Origin: Streptomyces sp. NBC_01197
GTDB taxonomy: Bacteria > Actinomycetota > Actinomycetes > Streptomycetales > Streptomycetaceae
NCBI RefSeq assembly: GCF_036010505.1
Contig: NZ_CP108569.1
Coordinates: forward strand, 3,297,001-3,361,000
DNA length: 64,000 nucleotides
Reading direction: 5' to 3'
The notes under the pieces are model-generated. The model was not told the DNA's origin. It ran no database searches and worked only from the letters and a program-made list of their open reading frames with translations. Position 1 is the stretch's first letter. Each line of letters starts with the position of its first letter. This document shows, in pieces, positions 9,636-17,584 of the stretch. The translations under genes were made by a program, and so were the position numbers.

Positions 9636-10277
9636 TCAGTCGCTGTCCCCCGGGTGCGGCCCGCCGCTCGCGTACGGGTTCTCCTCGCCCTCGGCGAGGA
9701 CACCCGAGAACGGCTCGCCCTCACCGGCGAAGACATACGCGCCGCCCTCGATCCGCGCGATCAGGCCACGTGTCCACTCGGCCCCGCCGTCCGCCGTGTG
9801 GACCCAGAGGTTCATGATCTCCCCGATGTGGCCGAGCTGCTGCGGGCCGTCCTCGGGGATGTAGTGCTCGGTGACCGAGGCACGCCAGGCCTCCATCGCC
9901 CGGACGCGTTCCTTCAGGAGCGCGACGGCCTCGGCCCGCTCCAGGTCGACGACACAGCCGAGCGCGGCCGACATGACGTCCATCTTCTGGTCGTAGGTGA
10001 CGAGTGCCTCGCGGAGCAGCCTGAGGTACTCCTCCCGGCCCGCCGCCGTCATCTCGTACTCGGTACGCGGCGGGCCGCCCGCCGTGCTCGGAGCGGTCTC
10101 GTGCGCCAGCAGCATGCCCTGCTTCGCCAGTTGCTTCAGGGCGTGGTAGATCGAGCCCGGCTTGGCGTTGGACCACTCATGGGCGCCCCAGTACTCCAGG
10201 TCGTTGCGGACCTGATAGCCGTGTGCACGCCCGTGCTGGCGGACCGCTCCGAGTACGAGCAGACGGATCGCTGACAT
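9636..10277 (-). CDS. PadR family transcriptional regulator
   Basis: Winged-helix repressor-type protein of 213 residues. The PadR N-terminal domain covers about 1-85 (LLVLGAVRQHGRAHGYQV, then KPGSIYHALKQLAKQGML and RTEYEMTAAGREE). The C-terminal half resembles the Vir_C-like effector or dimerisation region and ends in an acidic/Pro-rich tail. It starts with ATG at 10277 close to a strong palindrome at 10298-10319. The aldehyde dehydrogenase gene lies immediately upstream on the same strand; the regulator may control itself and that gene, but its ligand is unknown. Confidence 0.9.
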   Translation of the reverse strand: MSAIRLLVLGAVRQHGRAHGYQVRNDLEYWGAHEWSNAKPGSIYHALKQLAKQGMLLAHETAPSTAGGPPRTEYEMTAAGREEYLRLLREALVTYDQKMDVMSAALGCVVDLERAEAVALLKERVRAMEAWRASVTEHYIPEDGPQQLGHIGEIMNLWVHTADGGAEWTRGLIARIEGGAYVFAGEGEPFSGVLAEGEENPYASGGPHPGDSD

Positions 10278-10297
10278 GGGGCCAGCCTAGATCCTGC

Positions 10298-10319
10298 CCG
10301 CGGGGCCGCGGCCCCGCGG
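10298..10319. terminator. 22-bp GC palindrome between aldehyde dehydrogenase and padR
   Basis: CCGCGGGGCC-GC-GGCCCCGCGG is a perfect palindrome 11 bases after the aldehyde dehydrogenase stop and 20 bases before the PadR start. It most likely terminates the former; its position in the padR leader also makes it a possible operator. Confidence 0.6.
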
Positions 10320-10330
10320 CCTCAGACCGG

Positions 10331-11788
10331 TCAGAACGGGAAGCGGCTGCGCCCGTGCTGGATCGAGACCCACTGCTGGGTGGTGAACGCCTCGACCATG
10401 GACTCGCCGTTCAGCCGCCCGAGCCCGGAGCGCTTCTCGCCGCCGAAGGGGACGATCGGCTCGTCGTGCACGGTGCCGTCGTTGATGTGGATCATTCCGG
10501 TACGGACCCGCCGGGCGAGGCGGACACCGCGCTCCACGTCCCCGGTGTGCACCGCGCCGCTCAGCCCGTACGGGGTGTCGTTGGCGATACGGACCGCCTC
10601 GTCCTCCCCGTCGAACGGGACGAGCAGCGCCACCGGGCCGAAGATCTCCTGCTGGAGGGCCGGCGAGTCGGGGGCCAGACCGGTCAGGACCGAGGGGGAG
10701 ACCAGGCTGCCCTCGGCGCGCCCGTGCACGAGGGCCGTCGCCCCGGCGGCAACCGCCTGCTCGACGACCGAGGTGACGGCCTCGGCCTGCGAGGCGTTGA
10801 TGAGCGGGCCGATGTGGGTGGCCGGGTCGGCCGGGTCGCCGGTTTTGAGTGTCCGCACCTTGGCGACGAACTTCCCGGTGAACTCCTCCTCCACGCTGCG
10901 GTCCACCAGGATGCGGTTGGCGGCCATACAGACCTGGCCCTGGTGCACGTACCGGCTGAAGACCGCCGCGTCGACCGCGTAGTCGATGTCGGCGTCATCC
11001 AGCACGATCAGCGCGCTGTTGCCGCCGAGCTCCAGTACGGCGTGCTTGAAATGGGTGGCGCAGACCGTGGCGACGTGCTGGCCGACCCTGTCGGAGCCGG
11101 TGAAGGAGATGACCTTGGGCACCGGGTGGGTGAGCAGGGCGTCGCCGATCTCGGCGATGTCGGTGACCACCACGTTCAGCAGGCCCGGGGGCAGTCCCGC
11201 CTCCTCGAACACCTTCGCCACCAGGGTGCCGCCGCAGACCGGGGTGTTCTGGTGCGGCTTGAGGACCACGGCGTTGCCGAGCGCGAGCGCCGGGGCGACC
11301 GACTTCATGGAGAGCAGGAAGGGGAAGTTGAACGGGCTGATGACACCCACGACGCCGACCGGGACGCGGTAGACGCGGTTCTCCTTGCCGTCGACCGGCG
11401 AGGCGATGATGCGGCCCTCGGGGCGCAGCGCCAGCTGCACGGCCTCGCGCAGGAACTCCTTGGTGAGGTGCAGTTCGAAGGCGGCCTTCAGCCTGGTGCC
11501 GCCGAGCTCGGTGACGATCGCGTCGGCTATCTCGTCCTCGCGCTCCTCGATGATGCGCAGGGTGCGTTCGAAGACGGTGCGGCGGGTGTAGGGATTCGTC
11601 GCGGCCCAGGTCTCCTGAGCGCGTTCGGCGGCGCGGTACGCCTGGTCCACCTCGGCGGCCGTGGCCACCGTGACGGAGGCCAGCTTCGTCTCGTCGTACG
11701 GGTTGAAGTCGATGATGTCCCAGGAGCCGCTGCCCGGCTTCCACTCACCGTCGATGTACTGAAGAGCAAGCTCGCTGAAGAAGGACAT
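10331..11788 (-). CDS. NAD(P)-dependent aldehyde dehydrogenase
   Basis: Oxidises an aldehyde to the acid in the cytosol. The catalytic Cys is C287 in QGQVCMAANR and the general base is E253 in LELGGNSAL; FTGSDRVG (about 229-236) is the Rossmann loop, with an Asp where many members have Thr. The PFNFPFLLSMK segment and the 485-residue length fit the benzaldehyde/vanillin-type subgroup often annotated in Streptomyces, but substrate is not determinable here. The XRE regulator gene is upstream on the same strand after a 79-base gap; padR follows. Confidence 0.9.
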   Translation of the reverse strand: MSFFSELALQYIDGEWKPGSGSWDIIDFNPYDETKLASVTVATAAEVDQAYRAAERAQETWAATNPYTRRTVFERTLRIIEEREDEIADAIVTELGGTRLKAAFELHLTKEFLREAVQLALRPEGRIIASPVDGKENRVYRVPVGVVGVISPFNFPFLLSMKSVAPALALGNAVVLKPHQNTPVCGGTLVAKVFEEAGLPPGLLNVVVTDIAEIGDALLTHPVPKVISFTGSDRVGQHVATVCATHFKHAVLELGGNSALIVLDDADIDYAVDAAVFSRYVHQGQVCMAANRILVDRSVEEEFTGKFVAKVRTLKTGDPADPATHIGPLINASQAEAVTSVVEQAVAAGATALVHGRAEGSLVSPSVLTGLAPDSPALQQEIFGPVALLVPFDGEDEAVRIANDTPYGLSGAVHTGDVERGVRLARRVRTGMIHINDGTVHDEPIVPFGGEKRSGLGRLNGESMVEAFTTQQWVSIQHGRSRFPF

Positions 11789-11867
11789 GAAATCCCTAAC
11801 TGCCGCTGCCGCGCGCGCAGATGCTCATGACGCCTAAGGCCTGATGGCATCTCATCGTACGTGCGTT

Positions 11868-12761
11868 TCAGGCGGTGCGGAGGATGTCCCTGATGATGGA
11901 CCGGGTGTCTTCCGGCGGCGGGCTGTCCCGCTGAAGCTGCGTCATCGCCCTGTCGTACTGGGCGACTTCGTCACCCTTGTCGAGGTAGAGGGAGCCGGTC
12001 AGCTGCTCCAGATAGACGAGGTCCGACAGGTCGGACTCGGGGAAGCGCAGCATCGCGAACGATCCGCTCTCGCCGGCGTGGCCGCCGAAGCTGAACGGCA
12101 TCACCTGAAGCGTGACGTTCTCCATCTCGGAGATCTCGATGAGGTGCTCCAACTGGGCCCGCATCACGTCCCGTTTACCGTACGGACGGCGCAGGGCGGA
12201 CTCGTCGAGTACGGCATGGAACTGCGGCGCGTGCTCGGCAACCAGGACCTTTTGGCGCTCGAGGCGCAGCGCGACCCGGCGGTCGATGTCGGCGGCCGGC
12301 GCGTCCGAGTTGCCTCGGGTGACGACCGCGTGGGCGTACGCCTCGGTCTGCAACAGGCCGTGCACGAACTGCACTTCGTACGCGCGGATCAGCGAAGCGG
12401 CACCTTCGAGGCCGATGTACGTCTGGAACCAGCCCGGCAGTACGTCGCCGTAACTGTGCCACCACCCGGCGAGGTTCGCCTCCTTGGCCAGACCCAGGAG
12501 CGCCTCGCGCTCGGTCGCGTCGAGGACTCCGTAGAGCGTGAGGAGATCCTCGACATCCCTGGACTTGAAGCTCACCCGTCCCAACTCCATGCGGCTGATC
12601 TTGGATTCCGAGGCCCGGATCGAGTATCCGGCCGCCTCCCGGGTGATCCCGAGTGAATCGCGCAGCCGTCTGAGCTGTGAGCCCAGGAGGATGCGCCGTA
12701 CGACGGAGCCACCTCCGGTGCTCAGCGTCTGGGAAGACCCCCAGGACTCGCCTGCTGACAC
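11868..12761 (-). CDS. XRE family regulator with DUF5753 (WhiJ-like)
   Basis: A 297-residue DNA-binding protein. The helix-turn-helix is at about 25-80 (LGSQLRRLRDSLGITREAAG, then ESKISRMELGR); the rest is the DUF5753 region with WWHSYGDVLPGWFQTYIGLE and the YAHAVVTRG and VMPFSFGGHAG segments. Such WhiJ-like regulators in Streptomyces typically sit with a DUF397 protein and an anti-sigma-type ATPase, both of which are found just to the right, and influence differentiation. It is divergent from the ATPase across a 282-base intergenic region that contains a repeated element. Confidence 0.9.
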   Translation of the reverse strand: MSAGESWGSSQTLSTGGGSVVRRILLGSQLRRLRDSLGITREAAGYSIRASESKISRMELGRVSFKSRDVEDLLTLYGVLDATEREALLGLAKEANLAGWWHSYGDVLPGWFQTYIGLEGAASLIRAYEVQFVHGLLQTEAYAHAVVTRGNSDAPAADIDRRVALRLERQKVLVAEHAPQFHAVLDESALRRPYGKRDVMRAQLEHLIEISEMENVTLQVMPFSFGGHAGESGSFAMLRFPESDLSDLVYLEQLTGSLYLDKGDEVAQYDRAMTQLQRDSPPPEDTRSIIRDILRTA

Positions 12762-12921
12762 TTTCCAACCCTCCCCGGTCGTGATGTGGGGGGCAGTCTG
12801 CCACTAAAACGCTCCGCCCTGTACTCGATCGATTACAGAAAGAGCAAAGCCCGGCAGGCTACCGGCAAGAAGTGTGCGAGAAGAAATGCGCAAGAACCGT
12901 CACGGGGCCGCCCAAGTCCGG

Positions 12922-12952
12922 CGCGTGCACGTGCATCTGCCCTTGCATCTGC
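12922..12952 (+). promoter_or_regulatory. 31-bp element, copy 1 (upstream of ATPase gene)
   Basis: Reads CGCGTGCACGTGCATCTGC, four bases, then GCATCTGC. The same 31-bp sequence occurs in inverted genomic orientation at 14537-14567 with 29 of 31 identities. Both copies point at the gene downstream and end about 91-96 bases before its start. Internal direct repeats of GCATCTGC suggest a protein-binding site, perhaps for the XRE regulator. Confidence 0.6.
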
Positions 12953-13043
12953 TGTGCGCATTCGGAACCATGGGCCCCGCGCACCTGCGTTCTCGTACCA
13001 CCGCACGCTGGCTATACGGCCGCGAATCCGGGGAGTGCCTCGC

Positions 13044-13532
13044 ATGGGGACGAATGGATCGACCATGCTCAAGCCGTTAAGGCAGGGGCTTCCTCCGATC
13101 GACCCCGCGACCGTGTCCAGTTCCGCCTCCTGCGCGCTGCCACCGAAGTTCGAGGCGGTACGTGGAGCACGGCACTTCACCAAGTCGACGCTCACGTCGT
13201 GGGGCCTGTGCGAGCGGTTCGACGATGTGGCACTGGTCGTATCGGAACTCGTCACCAACGCCCTGCGCCACGCCCTGCCGAACGACGCCCAGCGCGGAGA
13301 GGACGCCCCGGTGCGGCTGCACCTGATGCGGTGGACCACCCGCCTGGTGTGCGCGGTACGCGACCCGAGCGACAGCGCCCCCGCGGCCCGCCCCACGGAC
13401 GACTTCGCGGCGGAGGCGGGCCGGGGCCTGTTCCTGGTGGACTCCTTCGCCGACAGCTGGGGCTGGCACCCCCTGGCGGGAACACTGCACGGGAAGGTGG
13501 TCTGGGCGCTGTTCCGGCTGCAGGGGGAGTGA
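13044..13532 (+). CDS. ATP-binding protein, anti-sigma-factor-like (HATPase_c, RsbW/SpoIIAB type)
   Basis: A 162-residue GHKL ATPase. The N box is LVVSELVTNALRHA and the G1/G2 region is DFAAEAGRGLFLVDSFAD; the ATP lid is short, as in SpoIIAB-type proteins. In Streptomyces these small ATPases pair with WhiJ-like XRE and DUF397 proteins; whether this one binds a sigma factor is unknown. I chose the ATG at 13044 (MGTNGSTMLKPLRQG); ATG 13065 is an alternative. A duplicated regulatory element lies 91 bases upstream. It ends 12 bases from the convergent acetyltransferase gene. Confidence 0.88.
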   Translation: MGTNGSTMLKPLRQGLPPIDPATVSSSASCALPPKFEAVRGARHFTKSTLTSWGLCERFDDVALVVSELVTNALRHALPNDAQRGEDAPVRLHLMRWTTRLVCAVRDPSDSAPAARPTDDFAAEAGRGLFLVDSFADSWGWHPLAGTLHGKVVWALFRLQGE

Positions 13533-13544
13533 GGGGGCGGGCGG

Positions 13545-14129
13545 TTACGCCCCGGGCGCCGGCTGTCGCCGCCGCTCCCAGTCGGCCCGGACGAGTTCGT
13601 ACTCGACCTCGCCGTGCTCGGATCCCGCGATCGCCTCCGGCCAGTCGCCGGTGAACTCCCGGAGGAATGACAAGCCGGCCTTCTCCATCACACGCCGGGA
13701 CCGCGTGTTCACCGCCATCGTGTTCGCGGTGACCCGCTCCACCCCGAGGTCGGTGAACCCTTTACTGATCAGGGCCCGCGACCCCTCCGTGGCATAGCCC
13801 TTGCCCCATGCGGCCTTGTTCAGCCGGTAGCCGAGTTCCACTACGGCGGGTCCGTGGTCGTCGAGGGGGCGGAACTCGAACCAGCCCAGGAAGGTCCTGG
13901 TGGCCTTCTCCTCGGCGGCCCAGTAGCCACGGGTACGGAAGCACGGATAGTCATGGAGGAGCCGTGGCAGGGCCCGCGCCCGAATCGCCTCACGGCTTGC
14001 CGGACGGCCACCGTTGATGAAGCGCATGACGTCGGGGTCGTTGTCCAGGGCGAACAGGTGGGCAGCGTCGGCGACCGTGTCGGTGAACGGGCGCAGCACG
14101 AGCTGTTCGGTTTCCAGGAAGACGCGCAT
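13545..14129 (-). CDS. GNAT family N-acetyltransferase (RimJ/RimL type)
   Basis: A 194-residue acetyl-CoA-dependent acetyltransferase. It shows the RimJ-like order: ETEQLVLRPFTDT at the N-terminus, FLGWFEFRPL, then the acetyl-CoA loop region LNKAAWGKGYATEG and NTRSRRVMEKAGLSFLREF. The acceptor is unknown. The start ATG at 14129 begins MRVFLETEQL. It lies between the anti-sigma-like ATPase and the DUF397 gene, interrupting what is otherwise a standard regulatory cluster, and is transcribed with DUF397, which is 65 bases upstream. Confidence 0.9.
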   Translation of the reverse strand: MRVFLETEQLVLRPFTDTVADAAHLFALDNDPDVMRFINGGRPASREAIRARALPRLLHDYPCFRTRGYWAAEEKATRTFLGWFEFRPLDDHGPAVVELGYRLNKAAWGKGYATEGSRALISKGFTDLGVERVTANTMAVNTRSRRVMEKAGLSFLREFTGDWPEAIAGSEHGEVEYELVRADWERRRQPAPGA

Positions 14130-14194
14130 CCCGCGATCTTCGCCGGCGGGTGATGTGGCCGCAACGGGATAGCGCTCGGCAAGTGCCCTGGCCG

Positions 14195-14440
14195 TCAGGC
14201 CTGTTCCGCGACCAGGTGGTCGAACTCCCCCGCCTTCGCGCCGTGCAGCATCGCCGCTATCTCGGCCGGGGTGTAGACGAGAGCCGGCCCATCCGGGTGG
14301 CGGGAGTTGCGTACCGCCACCTCTCCCCCGGGCAGCCTGGCGAACTCCACACACGAGCCCTGCGAATTGCTCCGTTCGCTCTTCTGCCAGATGACACCGT
14401 GAAGCGCTGTTGACGCCATGCCGTTGTACGCGTGGTGCAC
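14195..14440 (-). CDS. DUF397 domain protein
   Basis: An 81-residue protein with the DUF397 core: WQKSERSNSQGSCVEFARL, then EVAVRNSRHPDGPALVYTP and a C-terminal EIAAML segment. DUF397 proteins partner WhiJ-like XRE regulators; one S. coelicolor paralogue pair affects sporulation. The GTG at 14440 is preceded by GGGAG at 7 bases; an internal ATG at 14419 lacks an RBS. Its leader contains four spaced AGTAC repeats, a TATGAT -10-like box at 14518-14523, and the 31-bp element covering the expected -35 position. Confidence 0.88.
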   Translation of the reverse strand: MHHAYNGMASTALHGVIWQKSERSNSQGSCVEFARLPGGEVAVRNSRHPDGPALVYTPAEIAAMLHGAKAGEFDHLVAEQA

Positions 14441-14463
14441 AGGTCGCTCCCGGATAGTGCAGA

Positions 14464-14491
14464 AGTACGGAGTACCGGAGTACGTAAGTAC
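14464..14491. repeat. Four phased AGTAC repeats in the DUF397 leader
   Basis: AGTAC begins at 14464, 14471, 14479 and 14487 (spacing 7, 8, 8), between the predicted -10 box and the start of the DUF397 gene. It may be an operator or may affect leader structure. Confidence 0.5.
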
Positions 14492-14536
14492 GGAATTGCA
14501 GGTCTCAACTGTCCAGAATCATAGCTGTGTTCACTT

Positions 14537-14567
14537 GCAGATGCATGAGCAGATGCACGTGCACGCG
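14537..14567 (-). promoter_or_regulatory. 31-bp element, copy 2 (upstream of DUF397 gene)
   Basis: On the minus strand this matches the element at 12922-12952 at 29 of 31 positions. Its end is 96 bases before the DUF397 GTG. A TATGAT -10-like sequence lies at 14518-14523, and the expected -35 position (about 14541-14546) falls inside the element, as expected for a site bound by an activator in place of a good -35 box. Confidence 0.6.
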
Positions 14568-14689
14568 GGGTGGTCGGTCCACTACAGCTTTGCCGGTGAA
14601 ACGTTCTTCATGCACTGGGACGCGCGCTCCCCCGATCCGGCTCCCTGGTAGCTTGGCGCGTTCCGTCATCCATACCAGGGGGAGAAGAA

Positions 14690-15169
14690 GTGCACAGGTT
14701 CGTACGTATCACCGGCATCGCTGCCACCGGGCTCGCGGCGGCACTCGTGATGAGCGGGTGTTCCAGCAGTGACAGCAAGAGCTCCGACGCATCGAAGGAC
14801 CAGGGCAAGGGCTCGAACACCGCCGCCCCCGCGTCCAGTGGCGGCAGCGGCGCCGACGGGGCGGGCGCGAAGGCCGCCGACATCGAGGGCAGCTGGCTCG
14901 CCATGACCGGCGGCAAGTCCACCGCGCTGGTGATCCAGGGCAAGCAGGCCGCCATCGCGGGGCAGCACGTCTGCACCGGAACGGTCGCGCCCATGGGCAA
15001 GCCGATGCTGGCCCTCAAGTGCCCCGACGGCAACAACGACCGCACCATGGGGTCGATCGAGTCCGCCGACGGCAAGACCATGACGGTGTCGTGGGAGGCC
15101 GGGATCAAGGACACCTTCAAGAAGACCGACGGTGCGAAGCTCCCGGACGGGCTGAAGATGCCCAAGTAA
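14690..15169 (+). CDS. Secreted lipoprotein of unknown function
   Basis: A 159-residue exported protein. The signal peptide carries Arg at positions 3 and 6, a hydrophobic core and the lipobox VMSGC; a Ser/Lys/Asp/Gly-rich linker (about 25-65) leads to a small folded domain (EGSWLAMTGGKSTALVIQG ... CTGTVAPMGKPMLALKC) that looks like a compact beta-rich domain with two Cys. GGGGGAGAAG precedes the GTG at 14690. No enzymatic motif is seen. It is divergent from DUF397. Confidence 0.8.
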   Translation: MHRFVRITGIAATGLAAALVMSGCSSSDSKSSDASKDQGKGSNTAAPASSGGSGADGAGAKAADIEGSWLAMTGGKSTALVIQGKQAAIAGQHVCTGTVAPMGKPMLALKCPDGNNDRTMGSIESADGKTMTVSWEAGIKDTFKKTDGAKLPDGLKMPK

Positions 15170-15173
15170 CAGA

Positions 15174-15218
15174 GTTCGTAGGGTTCGTAGGGTTCGTAGG
15201 GTTCCTGCGGTTCCTAGG
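15174..15218. repeat. 9-bp tandem repeat
   Basis: GTTCGTAGG is repeated three times exactly and twice more with changes, filling the space between the lipoprotein and the convergent FUSC transporter stop and running into the latter's last codons. Confidence 0.8.
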
Positions 15219-17352
15219 GCTCCCCGGGCCTCTCGGGTGAGGGCCTCCCAGATGACTCAGGCCCGGTTCGCGAGGTCTGGTCCGATCCGGACCTGGGCCG
15301 GGTCGCCTCCTGGTCCAGGGCCGCGGTGAGTTCGTCGAGGGCGTCGAGCAGCAGTCCCACCCCGCTGCGTACGACCTCGTCGGGAACGCCTTCGCCGTCC
15401 CACACCGCGAGGTTCTCGCGCACCTCGTCCCAGTGCGGCACGCGCCGCTGCCGGATGTCCTTGGCGCCCCGCTCGACCGCGTGGAGCAGCGCGTCCGCGA
15501 CGTCGCGCGCCGCCGGTACGGGGGTGGTGGAGCGGCTGGGCAGATGTGCCTCCATCAGCATGGCGGCCCGGCCCAGTTGCGCCATCGCCTGCTCCGCGTC
15601 GGCGGCTGCCGACCTGGACAGGCCGCGGTGGCGCACCGGTTCGTGGGTGGCCCGCTCCAGGGCCTCCTGCCACGCGATCCTGGCGGTGCGCGCGGCCAGC
15701 ACCGCCTCCCGGACATCGGTCCTGCGGGCGCCGGCCGGATCGGCGTACTGCGCGACGACCGCCGCCGCGTAACGGCCGTCGGCGAGCAGCCAGTCGGCGA
15801 GCCGGTTGCGCAGCCTGGGCGTCTCCCAGGCCGGATAGACGGCGTACGCGATCATGGCGAGCAGCCCGCCGATCAGGGTGAGCAGCACCCGGTCCCGGAC
15901 GGTCTGGCCGACGCCGAGTCCGCTCATGCCGAGGAGGAAGACCACGTAGGCGGAGATGCAGGCCGAACTGGCGGCGTACCCCGTGCGCATCAGGAGGAAC
16001 ATCAGCCCCGCGCAGACCACCGCGAGCGCCCCGGACGGGTACGGCCCGGGATGCGCCAGCTGGACAACCGTGGTGGCGACCGACACTCCGACGAGTGTGC
16101 CGCCGAAGCGTGCGACGGCGCGGCCGTACGTCTGGGCGAAGGCCGGACGCATCACCATCACGGAGGCCAGCGGCACCCAGTAGCCGTGCCCGAACGGCAG
16201 GACGAAGCCGATGAGATAGCCCACCGCGGCGACCACCGCGGTGCGGATGGCGTGGCGCAGGACCGGTGAGTCATGGCTGTGCAGTTCCTTGCGCATGGTC
16301 CGCACCACGACCGGGGCCATCCGCACCAGCGTTGGCCGTAGCAGCGGCTCGGTGTCGGTCGTGGTGCCCTCGCCCTGCGCCGTCTCGACGACGTCGCGGA
16401 GCAGGGCCGCGAGCCGGGCGGCGGCGCGGCGGGCGGGGCCCGTGAGCACGTCGGCGTTGTCGGGGGCCTCCAGTACGGAGAGGGCCGGGGCGGAGATGAC
16501 CACCGGTTCGCCGTGCCGGACGGCGTGGGCCGCGGTGTCCAGTACGGAAGCGGCGGCGGCCAGCAGTTCCCGTACCCGTTGGCGCTCGGGTCCGTCCGCC
16601 GCGGCGCCGACGGCCGGGTCGGCGAGGGAGGCGAGCACGGGCCTGATCCGCTCGGCGAGGCCCCGGGTGCCGTGCAGTTCGGCGGGGCGCCTGCGGGCCT
16701 GCCGCCGGGTGACGGCGGCGGCGCTGCGGGCCCTCACGAACGGCTCCGGGTCGAAGGGGGCCACCGGATCGTGGCGCAGCCTGCGGGCGTAGTCGGCCTC
16801 GGCGGCCAGCGCGTCGGCGAGGGCGTCGCGCTGGGCTCCCCACCGGCGGATGGGGAAGAGGACGATGAGGCCGGCCTGGATGACCGCACCGCAGGCGATG
16901 ATCGCGGCGTGACCGGCGGCGGCCGGCACGGAGGTGGGGAGGGTGACGGTCACCAGCATCATCGCGACGTTGGACGCGGCGATGATGCCCGCGGTGGGCC
17001 CGACGGCCCAGGCCAGCCCCGCCACGAACGCCCAGAGCGCGATCAGCGTCGTGAACAGGGCGGTGTGCACACCGGAGAGGTAGCCGAGGAAGGTCGACAC
17101 GGCCAGCGTCCCGCCCGAGAGCAGGGCCAGCACCGGCCGGGCGCGCCAGCTGCGCTGGAAACTGGCGATGGCGGCCTGGTACGCGCCGAAGGCGGAGCTG
17201 GCCGCAACGGCGGGGCCGAAGATGGCGAGGCTGAGCAGGACGACCAGGGCGAGGCCGGCGGCGCCGCGTAAGGCGATGAGCGGTTCCAGGCGCCGCCGTT
17301 CGATCGTCAGCCCGGAGCGGGCGGTCGCGTACAGGGCCCGGAGCCAGGTCAT
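15214..17352 (-). CDS. FUSC family membrane protein (aromatic-acid-exporter-like)
   Basis: A 712-residue protein with two membrane blocks of about five to six helices each (about 20-170 and 360-490), each followed by a cytosolic helical region. This is the layout of the fusaric acid resistance/YccS-type FUSC family. The second block contains the family segment FGHGYWVPLASVMVMRPAFAQ (given in part: GYWVPLASVMVMRPAF). The transported substrate is unknown. It starts with ATG at 17352. The C-terminal tail is polar and ends near a 9-bp tandem repeat. Confidence 0.85.
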   Translation of the reverse strand: MTWLRALYATARSGLTIERRRLEPLIALRGAAGLALVVLLSLAIFGPAVAASSAFGAYQAAIASFQRSWRARPVLALLSGGTLAVSTFLGYLSGVHTALFTTLIALWAFVAGLAWAVGPTAGIIAASNVAMMLVTVTLPTSVPAAAGHAAIIACGAVIQAGLIVLFPIRRWGAQRDALADALAAEADYARRLRHDPVAPFDPEPFVRARSAAAVTRRQARRRPAELHGTRGLAERIRPVLASLADPAVGAAADGPERQRVRELLAAAASVLDTAAHAVRHGEPVVISAPALSVLEAPDNADVLTGPARRAAARLAALLRDVVETAQGEGTTTDTEPLLRPTLVRMAPVVVRTMRKELHSHDSPVLRHAIRTAVVAAVGYLIGFVLPFGHGYWVPLASVMVMRPAFAQTYGRAVARFGGTLVGVSVATTVVQLAHPGPYPSGALAVVCAGLMFLLMRTGYAASSACISAYVVFLLGMSGLGVGQTVRDRVLLTLIGGLLAMIAYAVYPAWETPRLRNRLADWLLADGRYAAAVVAQYADPAGARRTDVREAVLAARTARIAWQEALERATHEPVRHRGLSRSAAADAEQAMAQLGRAAMLMEAHLPSRSTTPVPAARDVADALLHAVERGAKDIRQRRVPHWDEVRENLAVWDGEGVPDEVVRSGVGLLLDALDELTAALDQEATRPRSGSDQTSRTGPESSGRPSPERPGEP

Positions 17353-17508
17353 GGGTCTGAGAGTAGCGGGATAGTGGATTAGCGGGGCATATCGGACGCA
17401 TGGGAGTACTGGGGGCTGGGTGCGACTGGGGTGTTGGGTGCGGGCGGGGTGCCGGGCGCGGCTGGGGTGTTGGACGCGGTGGGCGGCGCGCCCGCTTCCG
17501 GACTCGGC

Positions 17509-17559
17509 GGGCCCGGGGCGGGCCCCGCCGTCAGGCCCCGCCGTCAGGCCCCGCCGTCA
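17509..17559. repeat. GC hairpin and three 13-bp tandem repeats
   Basis: Three perfect copies of GGCCCCGCCGTCA lie at 17521-17559; the first also pairs imperfectly with the preceding CGGCGGGCCCG to form a hairpin. They are just past the DUF2786 stop on the minus strand, so the hairpin is a plausible terminator. The remaining stretch 17353-17508 is G-rich and without a convincing gene. Confidence 0.6.
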
Positions 17560-17584
17560 GGCCACCACCGTCGGACCCCCACCC

